Source of the DNA: Oscillospiraceae bacterium
GTDB lineage: Bacteria > Bacillota > Clostridia > Oscillospirales > CAG-272
Assembly: GCA_009788105.1 (NCBI GenBank)
Contig: WQSD01000066.1
Span: forward strand, 1-6,828
Length of the DNA: 6,828 nt
Direction: 5' to 3'
In this document: piece after piece, positions 1 through 5,023 of the stretch
How the letters are laid out: each line of letters begins with the position of its first letter
Position numbering within the stretch: the stretch's first letter is position 1
Program-made: the position numbers and the translations under genes
The notes under the pieces: model-generated
Seen by the model: the letters and a program-made list of their open reading frames with translations, nothing else
What the model was told of the DNA's origin: nothing
Databases searched by the model: none

Positions 1-629
1 CGAAAGCCGTCAGACAACGCCCCCATAAAGTCCTTTGTTGTAGCACGATTTGCCTGTGACATATTCCGTGCTGCACCACAAAGATTGGTGTGGATAACCC
101 TGCTATTGGTATTTTTGATATAGTAGCTGTGCCCGGGAATATTAGGCGGTGTTGGCGTATTTGTATTGTTAGTTTCGCCCGTGTTGTTTGGTGGTGGGTC
201 GTTTTCGGGAAGCACAAAATCAGGAGGCGGTGTCGCACCCTCCATGTCACGCAGACAAGTGCGGCATGGGGTGAAACCACGAGCCAAAGCAGCGTAAAAA
301 TTATACTCCACCGCCCTGTTCGCCGAGCTAATATTCCGTGCCGCACCGCAACAGTTTGTATGAATCACTCGTGAGCGGGTGTTAAGGATATAGTACGGAC
401 GATTTGAGGGATTTCCGGGCACAAGGGGTGCATTTGGGTCAACAGACAGCATATCGTCCGGCAGGTCGCCACTTGGTGGGCGTGTAGTTGTGGGAGGTTG
501 ATTGTGTCCGCCGTCGGCCAGGGATACGCCACCACGATCGCAGGAAACAAAAGACAATGCAATCAAAACCACACATAGTATAACTGATAGCAGTCTGCAA
601 TATTGTCGCTTTTTAGTAATGCTTCGCAT
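1..629 (-). CDS. Lipoprotein with tandem Ada-like Cys-rich modules (3' end beyond window)
   Basis: Open frame from ATG at 629-627 to the left edge: 209 complete codons, no stop, so the C-terminus is missing. A GAGAGGT ribosome binding site lies about 7 bases upstream. The N-terminus is a lipoprotein signal peptide: Lys/Arg-rich residues 1-12, hydrophobic 13-29, then FVSC with C30 as the probable lipidated cysteine. Residues 31-78 are a Pro/Thr/Gly-rich linker. Two copies of one module follow, at about 79-125 and 169 to the edge, sharing YYI.NT.SRVIHTN.CGAARN..ANRA and F..AL..GF. Copy 1 closes with PCRTC (C122, C125); with C94 and perhaps H90 this resembles the short Ada-like zinc-binding module (F/IH...C....N...GY.PC..C) found in Firmicutes surface proteins and nucleases. 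Copy 2 has C184, but its CxxC would lie outside the window. A second Pro/Asn/Thr-rich linker (133-166) separates them. Likely extracytoplasmic and membrane-anchored. Metal binding is inferred and the role is unknown. [No confidence was given for this entry; 0 is a placeholder, not an estimate.]. Confidence 0.
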   Translation of the reverse strand, partial: MRSITKKRQYCRLLSVILCVVLIALSFVSCDRGGVSLADGGHNQPPTTTRPPSGDLPDDMLSVDPNAPLVPGNPSNRPYYILNTRSRVIHTNCCGAARNISSANRAVEYNFYAALARGFTPCRTCLRDMEGATPPPDFVLPENDPPPNNTGETNNTNTPTPPNIPGHSYYIKNTNSRVIHTNLCGAARNMSQANRATTKDFMGALSDGF

Positions 630-686
630 ATTCGACACCTCTCGATACATTTCTACATAATAATGATACAATATTTTGCTCTTGTG

Positions 687-706
687 TTTGTAAACGATTT
701 GTAAAC
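687..706. promoter_or_regulatory. Tandem GTTTACAAA direct repeat upstream of lipoprotein gene
   Basis: TTTGTAAAC occurs at 687-695 and 698-706 (GTTTACAAA read on the minus strand), an exact direct repeat with 11-bp period, one helical turn. It lies 58-77 bases upstream of the lipoprotein start. The TTTACA parts resemble -35 hexamers, but no good -10 box sits 16-18 bases further on; TATCAT follows the second copy at 20 bases. It may be an activator or repressor site, or a degenerate promoter. No known regulator is recognised. Confidence 0.3.
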
Positions 707-747
707 AATGGAGGTGTGTTGGAAAGTTTTTTGAAATTTTTAACGAC

Positions 748-778
748 AAAAAAACATCCCCCGCACGGAATGCGGGGG
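748..778 (-). terminator. Intrinsic terminator for minus-strand transcription
   Basis: Minus-strand hairpin with an 8-bp stem, CCCCCGCA (758-765) against TGCGGGGG (771-778), and a 5-base loop. Reading the minus strand it is followed after three bases by seven T (A run at 748-754). It lies about 170 bases past the metG stop and before the lipoprotein gene, so it probably ends the metG transcript and separates it from the next gene. Confidence 0.65.
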
Positions 779-793
779 TGAAAGGTCAAGACC

Positions 794-932
794 GTGGGAC
801 GCTGTCCCACACCCTGCCGCTTTTTGAAAAAAGCGGGCAAAAACTTTGGTATAAAAGTACTTTGTACTTTTGATAAAAAGTTTTTGTTCCACCTTTTTAC
901 AAAAAGGTGGTCGGGTGTGGGCGGAAGCCCAC
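794..932. repeat. Nested multi-arm palindromic repeat
   Basis: A stretch of about 139 bases composed almost wholly of inverted repeats. Small hairpins: GTGGGAC/GTCCCAC (794-800, 804-810); CCGCTTTTT/AAAAAGCGG (817-836); AAAAGTAC/GTACTTTT (853-871); CCACCTTTTT/AAAAAGGTGG (889-910); GTGGGC/GCCCAC (917-922, 927-932). Longer-range arms also pair: CCCACACCC (806-814) with GGGTGTGGG (913-921), and AAAAACTTT (838-846) with AAAGTTTTT (877-885). This gives a branched fold with two side arms and an apical hairpin. It begins 12 bases past the metG stop. It resembles dispersed repeats of clostridial genomes; it could shape the metG mRNA 3' end or be a MITE-like relic. The open frames crossing it are not credible genes. 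Confidence 0.6.
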
Positions 933-944
933 GACTTGAATACC

Positions 945-2840
945 TCACTCTTTCCGCTTGCCCACGAAAAAGTCTACTCGCGGTTCGAGGAACTTGAACT
1001 CATGTCCCTCGGAGAGTAGCTGATCAAGCGGACGGAAAATATGCTCCCAGTCCCACAGGGTCACAGGTGCGCCCAGGTGCTCGGCAATCATCTCGCACCC
1101 CTGTGGCGCAACAGGCCACAGCAGGGCGGCAGCGGTGCGAATCACATGAAATGTGTCACGGAGCAGTTGTCGAATCTCCTCCGCATCCTCCGACTTGGAG
1201 CGAACGCTCCAGTCTTTGTTAGCGTCACGCAGGTAGATGTTCAGTAAGTCGAAAATGCGGTCAAATCGCAGGTTCGCCATGTGGTTTTCGTAGGTGATGA
1301 TGGTGTCGGTGGCACGGGTGACAGTGTCGGCAGACACCGCCCCATCGGGATACACGCTGTCACCCAGTTTTTGCAGGGTGTAAAACGCCGAACGGACAAG
1401 GCGATTGAACACATTGGTCAGCAAATTCCCCTCGTTCAGCACCGGGTCAAAGGCTGTGCTGTCCGGGTTCATCACAGAAAGCGGCTCGAATGACACGCTC
1501 TTATCTCCAAGACTGGCGTTGAAAAAGTGCATCCGCAACTGCTCGGGAGTGTAATGCTCCAAGAGTTCGTCAGCAGAGGGCGGCTTAATCTCCCCGCTAC
1601 TGCTGGCCTTGCTTTTGCCGTACAGCAGGTGATGGTTTGGCACGACTGTGGTGGCAGGCAAGCCACCCAGCGCACTCCACAGCCCTCCCTGGGCAATGGC
1701 GTAGAAGTAGATGTTGTCCTCCCCGATGAACTGGTACACACGGGCATCCGGGGAAGCCCACCAGTCACGCCAGTCGCCGTCCTCGCCCAGCACAGTTTGG
1801 GTGAAGGATATAGGCGCCCACAACGACTCCGGCCACACCCAAAATGTGAGGTCGTCGGCTTCCTCCGTCGGCGGTACAGGCACGCCCCACTCAAGATTGC
1901 CCGAAATTCGCAGCGGCACAAGGGTTTTCCCTGTGCGGTAGCGGATAGATTTTGCGGACAATAGCTCCACCGCCACTTCGCGGGTGGCAAGGTCGGCAAA
2001 GATTAGCTCCGCCGAAACTTTGCCCTCTTCGGCGATGGTTTCGTAGGTTGGCATGGCAGGGATTGCGGCGATTTCGTCGAGTAGCTCCCGCTTCACGAAA
2101 ATGGAGGGTTTTCGCATGAACTCACGCACCACACGGGTCAGCACGTCACGGGCAAGAGGGTCGCCCTCCCAGCCTGCAAGCAGAGTTCCCACGTGGTCGG
2201 TGTAAGCGGGCAGGTCGAAGTACCAGTTTTTCACCTCTCGTTGCACCGGGGCTTGTCCTGACAGCACGCTGATTGGGGCGATAAGCTGGCTTGGGTCGTA
2301 CTGATGCCCCAAACTGCACTCGTCAGCGTAGGCAATGTCAGATTTGCACCCCTGAATGGGGCATCGCCCCCGCACTTGGCGTCCGTTGAGAAAGACCCCA
2401 CGCTCTTCGTCGTAGAATTGCACGGCCGAGCTTAAACTCATATGTCCACTCCGCACCAATTGATTAAAGACCTCGGTAGACAGCGCGGCATGAATCTCCC
2501 CTGCGTTGTCCAACGCGCTGGCGGCGTACAGGTTTAGGGAGATGCCATAGGCGTCCATGGTGGCTTTTTGCAGGTCGTGGTTACGGCGGACGAAATCGTG
2601 GATAGTGCCGGCAAATCCGCCCTCCACCGCCTTTTCATAGCCAAGGACAACCCCGGCGCCATAGCAGTCGGTGCCGGACACGAAAATCACGTTGTCCTCC
2701 CCAAGGCGGCAACGCAAAAAGCGGGCGAAAATGTCCGCTTGCACGAAAACTCCGCCGATGTGTCCGAAGTGTAATTGTTTTTCGCCGTAAGGCATTCCGC
2801 CGGTGATAACCGCGCGTTTTGGGAATGTTGGTCTGGTCAT
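945..2840 (-). CDS. metG: Methionyl-tRNA synthetase-like class I tRNA ligase
   Basis: A 631-residue protein predicted to charge tRNA(Met) with methionine in the cytosol using ATP. ATG at 2840-2838 is chosen because AAAGGA lies about 8 bases upstream and homology-like sequence starts here; an upstream start at 2954 would add 38 low-complexity residues. Seen: class I signature HFGH at 24-27 in the N-terminal Rossmann core; FVSGTDCYG (53-61); a zinc-knuckle-like insertion with C160, C165, C175 and H179; FIGEDNIYFY (371-380), the counterpart of the MetRS FxGKDxxxFH strand; and a KMSKS-position loop reading GKSKASSSG (408-416). The helical anticodon-binding domain covers about 465-600, with NKDW (541-544) resembling the anticodon-contacting Trp region. 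The KASSS loop marks a divergent clade found in Firmicutes and often annotated only as class I tRNA ligase. No MetRS C-terminal tRNA-binding (Arc1p-like) domain is present. Methionine specificity is likely but inferred; the protein could be a second, specialised copy. Confidence 0.88.
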   Translation of the reverse strand: MTRPTFPKRAVITGGMPYGEKQLHFGHIGGVFVQADIFARFLRCRLGEDNVIFVSGTDCYGAGVVLGYEKAVEGGFAGTIHDFVRRNHDLQKATMDAYGISLNLYAASALDNAGEIHAALSTEVFNQLVRSGHMSLSSAVQFYDEERGVFLNGRQVRGRCPIQGCKSDIAYADECSLGHQYDPSQLIAPISVLSGQAPVQREVKNWYFDLPAYTDHVGTLLAGWEGDPLARDVLTRVVREFMRKPSIFVKRELLDEIAAIPAMPTYETIAEEGKVSAELIFADLATREVAVELLSAKSIRYRTGKTLVPLRISGNLEWGVPVPPTEEADDLTFWVWPESLWAPISFTQTVLGEDGDWRDWWASPDARVYQFIGEDNIYFYAIAQGGLWSALGGLPATTVVPNHHLLYGKSKASSSGEIKPPSADELLEHYTPEQLRMHFFNASLGDKSVSFEPLSVMNPDSTAFDPVLNEGNLLTNVFNRLVRSAFYTLQKLGDSVYPDGAVSADTVTRATDTIITYENHMANLRFDRIFDLLNIYLRDANKDWSVRSKSEDAEEIRQLLRDTFHVIRTAAALLWPVAPQGCEMIAEHLGAPVTLWDWEHIFRPLDQLLSEGHEFKFLEPRVDFFVGKRKE

Positions 2841-2927
2841 GGTTGTTGTCCTTTGTTTTTGGTTAGTGCCGAATTCACCGACTGGGCGGTTCGTCCGTCC
2901 ATCAAGGCGAAAAGGCGTGAGCGAGCT

Positions 2928-2956
2928 TTTTGTTGTTTTGTGGGGGGTGGGCATTG
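2928..2956. repeat. Short repeat shared by metG and 189-aa gene leaders
   Basis: TTTTGTTGTTTTGTGG (2928-2943) recurs exactly at 4254-4269. Both copies are followed by a G-rich stretch and GCATTG (2951-2956; 4276-4281), and both lie upstream of a minus-strand start codon (metG, about 90 bases; the 189-aa gene, about 25 bases). No convincing sigma-A promoter is seen in 2841-2987, so the metG start of transcription is unresolved. The repeat may be a conserved leader or remnant of a dispersed sequence. Confidence 0.3.
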
Positions 2957-2987
2957 TGAGTCTGTTGTGTTGGGTGTGGTTTTGCTT

Positions 2988-3021
2988 TTGACCTTATTCC
3001 CCTTCCTCGGGAAGGGGTGGA
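2988..3021 (+). repeat. Left terminal inverted repeat, with internal hairpin
   Basis: Exact 34-bp inverted match to 3590-3623, beginning TTGACCTTATT and ending GGTGGA. It contains its own palindrome CCCCTTCCTCGGGAAGGGG (8-bp stem, 3-base loop). The match stops abruptly at both ends. There is no following T run, so it is not a clear terminator. Confidence 0.8.
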
Positions 3022-3054
3022 TTGGCGGTGACTTTCCGCCAAGACGGGGTAGGA
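3022..3054 (+). repeat. Hairpin plus GACGGGGTAGGA tag, left copy
   Basis: TTGGCGG (3022-3028), loop TGACTTT, CCGCCAA (3036-3042), then the tag GACGGGGTAGGA (3043-3054). It abuts the left terminal repeat. The right copy on the other strand (3500-3532) has a different stem but the same geometry, loop type and tag. Confidence 0.7.
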
Positions 3055-3097
3055 TAGAGGTAGCAGTTCGGCGGTTTCCTGTCAAGACGGAATAGGA

Positions 3098-3463
3098 TTA
3101 CTCTGCGTTCATTTTTAATTCCAATTTTTCCATTACGGCGTTTATATTTGCCTTTATGTCTAAATCGTTAATCCGTATAACTTTTAATCCTAAATTTGTC
3201 AAATATTCTTCTCTCAATTTATCGTAATTTTCTTTTCCAATATGAGATTTTCCGTCAATTTCAATTACTATCTTTTTACTTGAACAAAAAAAGTCGACTA
3301 TAAAATTTCCGATAATTGTTTGCCTATCAAAATCAAGTCCAAGAAATTGTTTGTTTTTGACTTTGTTCCAAAACAGAACTTCTGATAGTGTGCTGTTCTT
3401 ACGTAATTCTCTTGCTCGTTCTATAAGTTTGTAATTTTTGGGCAAGTGGTCATTGGATTTCAT
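3098..3463 (-). CDS. DUF559 domain protein, Vsr-like PD-(D/E)XK endonuclease fold
   Basis: A 121-residue protein matching DUF559 over nearly its whole length, the usual size for the family. ATG at 3463-3461 is chosen; it has ACAGG about 7 bases upstream. The frame extends to 3532, but those residues are encoded by the flanking repeat and are not expected to be protein. Seen: RARELRKN (16-23), the N-terminal family signature; DRQ (46-48); FIVDFF (54-59) with candidate catalytic D57; IVIEIDG (65-71) with E68 and D70; H74; D81/R84; and LGLKVIRI (91-98). DUF559 is related to very-short-patch-repair endonucleases; DNA cleavage is inferred, not shown. It is strongly AT-rich, so probably acquired. 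It is tightly framed by palindromic repeats, with repeat tag ending at the stop codon (3097/3098) on one side and about 36 bases upstream of the start on the other. It could be a repeat-processing nuclease, analogous to RAYT proteins at REP sequences, or a passenger. Confidence 0.85.
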   Translation of the reverse strand: MKSNDHLPKNYKLIERARELRKNSTLSEVLFWNKVKNKQFLGLDFDRQTIIGNFIVDFFCSSKKIVIEIDGKSHIGKENYDKLREEYLTNLGLKVIRINDLDIKANINAVMEKLELKMNAE

Positions 3464-3499
3464 AAAATACCTGTGTATTGTAGCGTTCCTTTGTTTTAG

Positions 3500-3532
3500 T
3501 CCTACCCCGTCTTGCGACAAAGGCAGTCGCAA
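3500..3532 (-). repeat. Hairpin plus GACGGGGTAGGA tag, right copy
   Basis: On the minus strand: TTGCGAC (3532-3526), loop TGCCTTT, GTCGCAA (3518-3512), tag GACGGGGTAGGA (3511-3500). Compared with 3022-3054 the four inner stem pairs differ on both arms so pairing is kept, and the loop differs at one base. Confidence 0.7.
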
Positions 3533-3545
3533 ATCACTTCACAAG

Positions 3546-3587
3546 CCTACCCCGTCCCCATCTCATGGCAAAAACCGCCTTGTGATG
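3546..3587 (-). repeat. Third, imperfect hairpin-tag repeat unit
   Basis: Minus-strand reading: an imperfect hairpin formed by CTCAT and ATGAG arms with an inner GGC/GCC pair around GGTTTTT (about 3560-3587), then GACGGGGTAGG (3556-3546). The inner GGCGGTTT resembles the diverged left unit near 3070-3096 (GGCGGTTTCCTG...GACGGAATAGG). It shows that the repeat is tandem on both flanks of the gene. Confidence 0.4.
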
Positions 3588-3589
3588 AG

Positions 3590-3623
3590 TCCACCCCTTC
3601 CCGAGGAAGGGGAATAAGGTCAA
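3590..3623 (-). repeat. Right terminal inverted repeat, with internal hairpin
   Basis: Exact inverted counterpart of 2988-3021, reading TTGACCTTATT inward on the minus strand and holding the same CCCCTTCC/GGAAGGGG hairpin. It lies 38 bases past the stop of the 189-aa gene. Confidence 0.8.
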
Positions 3624-3661
3624 GGGCTTTGGTGCTTCTCATCTATCAACAAAACACCACC

Positions 3662-4231
3662 TCACCTATACCGCTCCAATAACTCATCACTCCACACATG
3701 AGCCTCTACATACAACAGGTGGTCAGCGACTGGGCTGTATTTGGTGTAATTTTCGTCCTTGAAGTCGTATTCCACCTGCGGTGGGTAGCCAATGCGACCG
3801 ATTAGCTCCAAAATCTCATCTCTGAAGTACACTTTGCCCCAATATTCTTCTTTGTTGAACTTGCCGTGATTGAAAACCACGAAACTGTCGCCATAAGTGA
3901 ATGAAACAGTCAGTGGGTCAATCTCCGCAAGGGGGATTTTTATCAGCACGGGGTTCTCATATGCCGTCGCCCATGATTTATGTTCGCCAAGCATCATGTA
4001 GACAGGATTTTTCCGTGTGACCTTGCCGCCACGTGCGAGAAATTCCTTTCGCAAGCGGTCGTCACAATCGTATCTCATGCGCAAAAAGCCCTCTATATCC
4101 GTGTGTTTTGTGCTTTTCGCCGCCGCTTCTTTTGATACGAAGCCACGAGCTTGGTCAATCGGCAAATCGGTGAGCATTTTGAATGGACCGATGTCACGTT
4201 CATAGTAGTAATAGAGGTATAGATTGTGCAT
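3662..4231 (-). CDS. Conserved-looking cytosolic protein of unknown function
   Basis: A 189-residue protein. ATG at 4231-4229 is chosen because AAAGGAG lies about 9 bases upstream; a start at 4294 would add 21 residues through that ribosome binding site. There is no signal peptide or membrane segment. The sequence is polar and well structured, with an aromatic N-terminus (LYLYYYYERD), a charged helical stretch about 30-70 (RMRYDCDDRLRKEF), a middle block VYMMLGEHKSW (77-87), LIKIPLAEIDP (96-106), SFTYGDSF (110-117) and a C-terminal YVEAHVWSD (174-182). The SFTYGDSF and YVEAxVW blocks recall a family of uncharacterised Firmicutes proteins known to me only as hypothetical. It lies 112 bases after the ECF gene in the same direction, so may share its transcript. 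No catalytic motif is recognised and no function is offered. Confidence 0.75.
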   Translation of the reverse strand: MHNLYLYYYYERDIGPFKMLTDLPIDQARGFVSKEAAAKSTKHTDIEGFLRMRYDCDDRLRKEFLARGGKVTRKNPVYMMLGEHKSWATAYENPVLIKIPLAEIDPLTVSFTYGDSFVVFNHGKFNKEEYWGKVYFRDEILELIGRIGYPPQVEYDFKDENYTKYSPVADHLLYVEAHVWSDELLERYR

Positions 4232-4253
4232 AGGGCGTTCTCCTTTGCAACGG

Positions 4254-4281
4254 TTTTGTTGTTTTGTGGTGGCGAGCATTG
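4254..4281. repeat. Second copy of shared leader repeat
   Basis: TTTTGTTGTTTTGTGG at 4254-4269 is identical to 2928-2943, followed by GCATTG at 4276-4281. It lies just upstream of the ribosome binding site of the 189-aa gene. The intervening G-rich bases differ by substitution and one base in length. Confidence 0.3.
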
Positions 4282-4343
4282 CGCGTCCGCTCAATGGATA
4301 TTATTCACGGACGGCAGGTAGCCACCCCTCACTGATTTACATC

Positions 4344-4847
4344 TCACTCCAAATCCAACTGCTCTTTCAACCTTATGCGGTCAATTACCCCCGCAAGTAA
4401 GACGAACAGCACGGTTGAAACTGTGGAATTTAGTGCAATCCCAGGCATCATAATCCACTGGTTGACCCCAATAATAAAGTTTGCAAAAGTGTACCCTGCC
4501 ACATTGATGATAAATGCCGGTACAAGCGCAGTTATGTTCCGCCCGGATAGTGCCTTGCCATGGCGGGAGAAAAGAAGAAGCATCAACGGTTTGATAATCA
4601 AAGTGAACGGGGCGTACATTGCTCCCCCTGCCCCTGCAACATTGGCAAGTGCCATTCCTGCCGCCCCTGCGAACATGGCGTAGGGAAGAGGCAACAGCAC
4701 GGCGGCAACGTACATTATGGCATCTGCCGGGTGGATAACTCCTGCTCCCGCAGGGTTAGGAAACCCGAGAAAGCGGGTTGATATAAAAATCACAGCGGTA
4801 AACATTGCGGTGATGGTCAGAAGTCTGGTTTGTTTTCGTGTTCGCAC
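4344..4847 (-). CDS. ECF transporter S component-like membrane protein (TIGR04002-like)
   Basis: A 167-residue integral membrane protein starting at GTG 4847-4845, supported by AAGGAG eight bases upstream. Five to six hydrophobic segments are visible, near residues 8-26, 42-59, 60-75, 80-94, 105-125 and 137-155, with a basic N-terminus (MRTRKQTR). The block GVIHPADAIMYVAAVLLP (36-53) and FTLIIKPLMLLLFS (81-94) match the pattern of substrate-binding S components of energy-coupling factor transporters, especially the TIGR04002 group whose substrate is not established. S components bind a vitamin, metal or similar micronutrient and share a separately encoded EcfA/A'/T module; none is encoded here, as expected for group II systems. 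A strong promoter lies directly upstream and leaves a leader of only about 20 bases, too short for a riboswitch, so the substrate cannot be read from regulation. Confidence 0.8.
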   Translation of the reverse strand: MRTRKQTRLLTITAMFTAVIFISTRFLGFPNPAGAGVIHPADAIMYVAAVLLPLPYAMFAGAAGMALANVAGAGGAMYAPFTLIIKPLMLLLFSRHGKALSGRNITALVPAFIINVAGYTFANFIIGVNQWIMMPGIALNSTVSTVLFVLLAGVIDRIRLKEQLDLE

Positions 4848-4875
4848 GTACTATGCTCCTTGTGTTTCTTTGAAT

Positions 4876-4904
4876 AGTATAGCATATTTTTTTCATTTAG
4901 TCAA
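4876..4904 (-). promoter_or_regulatory. Sigma-A promoter of ECF S component gene
   Basis: Minus-strand TTGACT (-35, 4904-4899), 17-base spacer, TATACT (-10, 4881-4876): one mismatch to consensus in each box. Predicted start near 4869, giving a leader of about 20 bases with AAGGAG. Confidence 0.75.
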
Positions 4905-4965
4905 GATGGTCAAGTGGGTGGGAGTAATAATTGGATTCCCATATTATAAAAATCTCGCTCCCCTA

Positions 4966-4994
4966 TTGACAAACAGGGAAATATAATGTACAAT
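4966..4994 (+). promoter_or_regulatory. Sigma-A promoter of cmk operon
   Basis: TTGACA (-35, 4966-4971), 17-base spacer, TACAAT (-10, 4989-4994). Predicted start near 5001, about 23 bases before the cmk ATG. A near-palindrome, CCCTATTG-A-CAAACAGGG (4961-4978), overlaps the -35 box and could be an operator. TATAAT at 4982-4987 is too close to this -35 to be its partner. Confidence 0.8.
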
Positions 4995-5023
4995 ATGAAT
5001 AACACAAAGAAACAGGAAACTAA

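Larger units (their letters stand above)
2988..3623. mobile_element. Palindrome-bounded element carrying a DUF559 gene (MITE/REP-like)
   Basis: A 636-bp unit with perfect 34-bp inverted ends (2988-3021 and 3590-3623), internal hairpin repeats on both flanks, and one small AT-rich gene between them. Repeat tag GACGGGGTAGG occurs at 3043-3053 (+), 3501-3511 (-) and 3546-3556 (-), plus a diverged copy GACGGAATAGG at 3086-3096 (+) that ends almost against the DUF559 stop codon. The gene is visibly AT-rich against GC-richer neighbours, which fits acquisition. No flush target-site duplication was found, and no transposase or recombinase is encoded apart from the DUF559 nuclease-like protein. Boundaries are the limits of the inverted repeat; the element could be larger. 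Mobility is inferred from architecture only. Confidence 0.5.

Noticed and set aside
90..374. 94-residue plus-strand frame at the left edge
   Set aside because: It is antisense to the lipoprotein gene, whose frame has a signal peptide, repeated domains and a ribosome binding site.
613..948. 111-residue minus-strand open frame between metG and the lipoprotein gene
   Set aside because: It translates straight through the terminator hairpin and the nested palindrome, ends inside the lipoprotein start region, and has no protein-like composition or ribosome binding site.
794..997. 67-residue plus-strand frame across the palindromic repeat and the metG 3' end
   Set aside because: It is encoded by the inverted repeats and antisense metG; the better explanation is repeat sequence.
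2841..2954. 38-residue N-terminal extension of the metG product
   Set aside because: The extension is low-complexity, and AAAGGA is well placed for the ATG at 2840.
2988..3018. Terminal hairpin CCCCTTCC/GGAAGGGG read as an intrinsic terminator
   Set aside because: No T run follows on either strand, and the identical inverted copy at 3590-3623 is better explained as an element end.
3464..3532. N-terminal extension of the DUF559 protein
   Set aside because: These codons lie in the hairpin-tag repeat and leader; the DUF559 signature begins after the ATG at 3463, which has its own AGG site.
4848..4875. Riboswitch controlling the ECF S component gene
   Set aside because: The predicted promoter leaves a leader of only about 20 bases, with no room for an aptamer.
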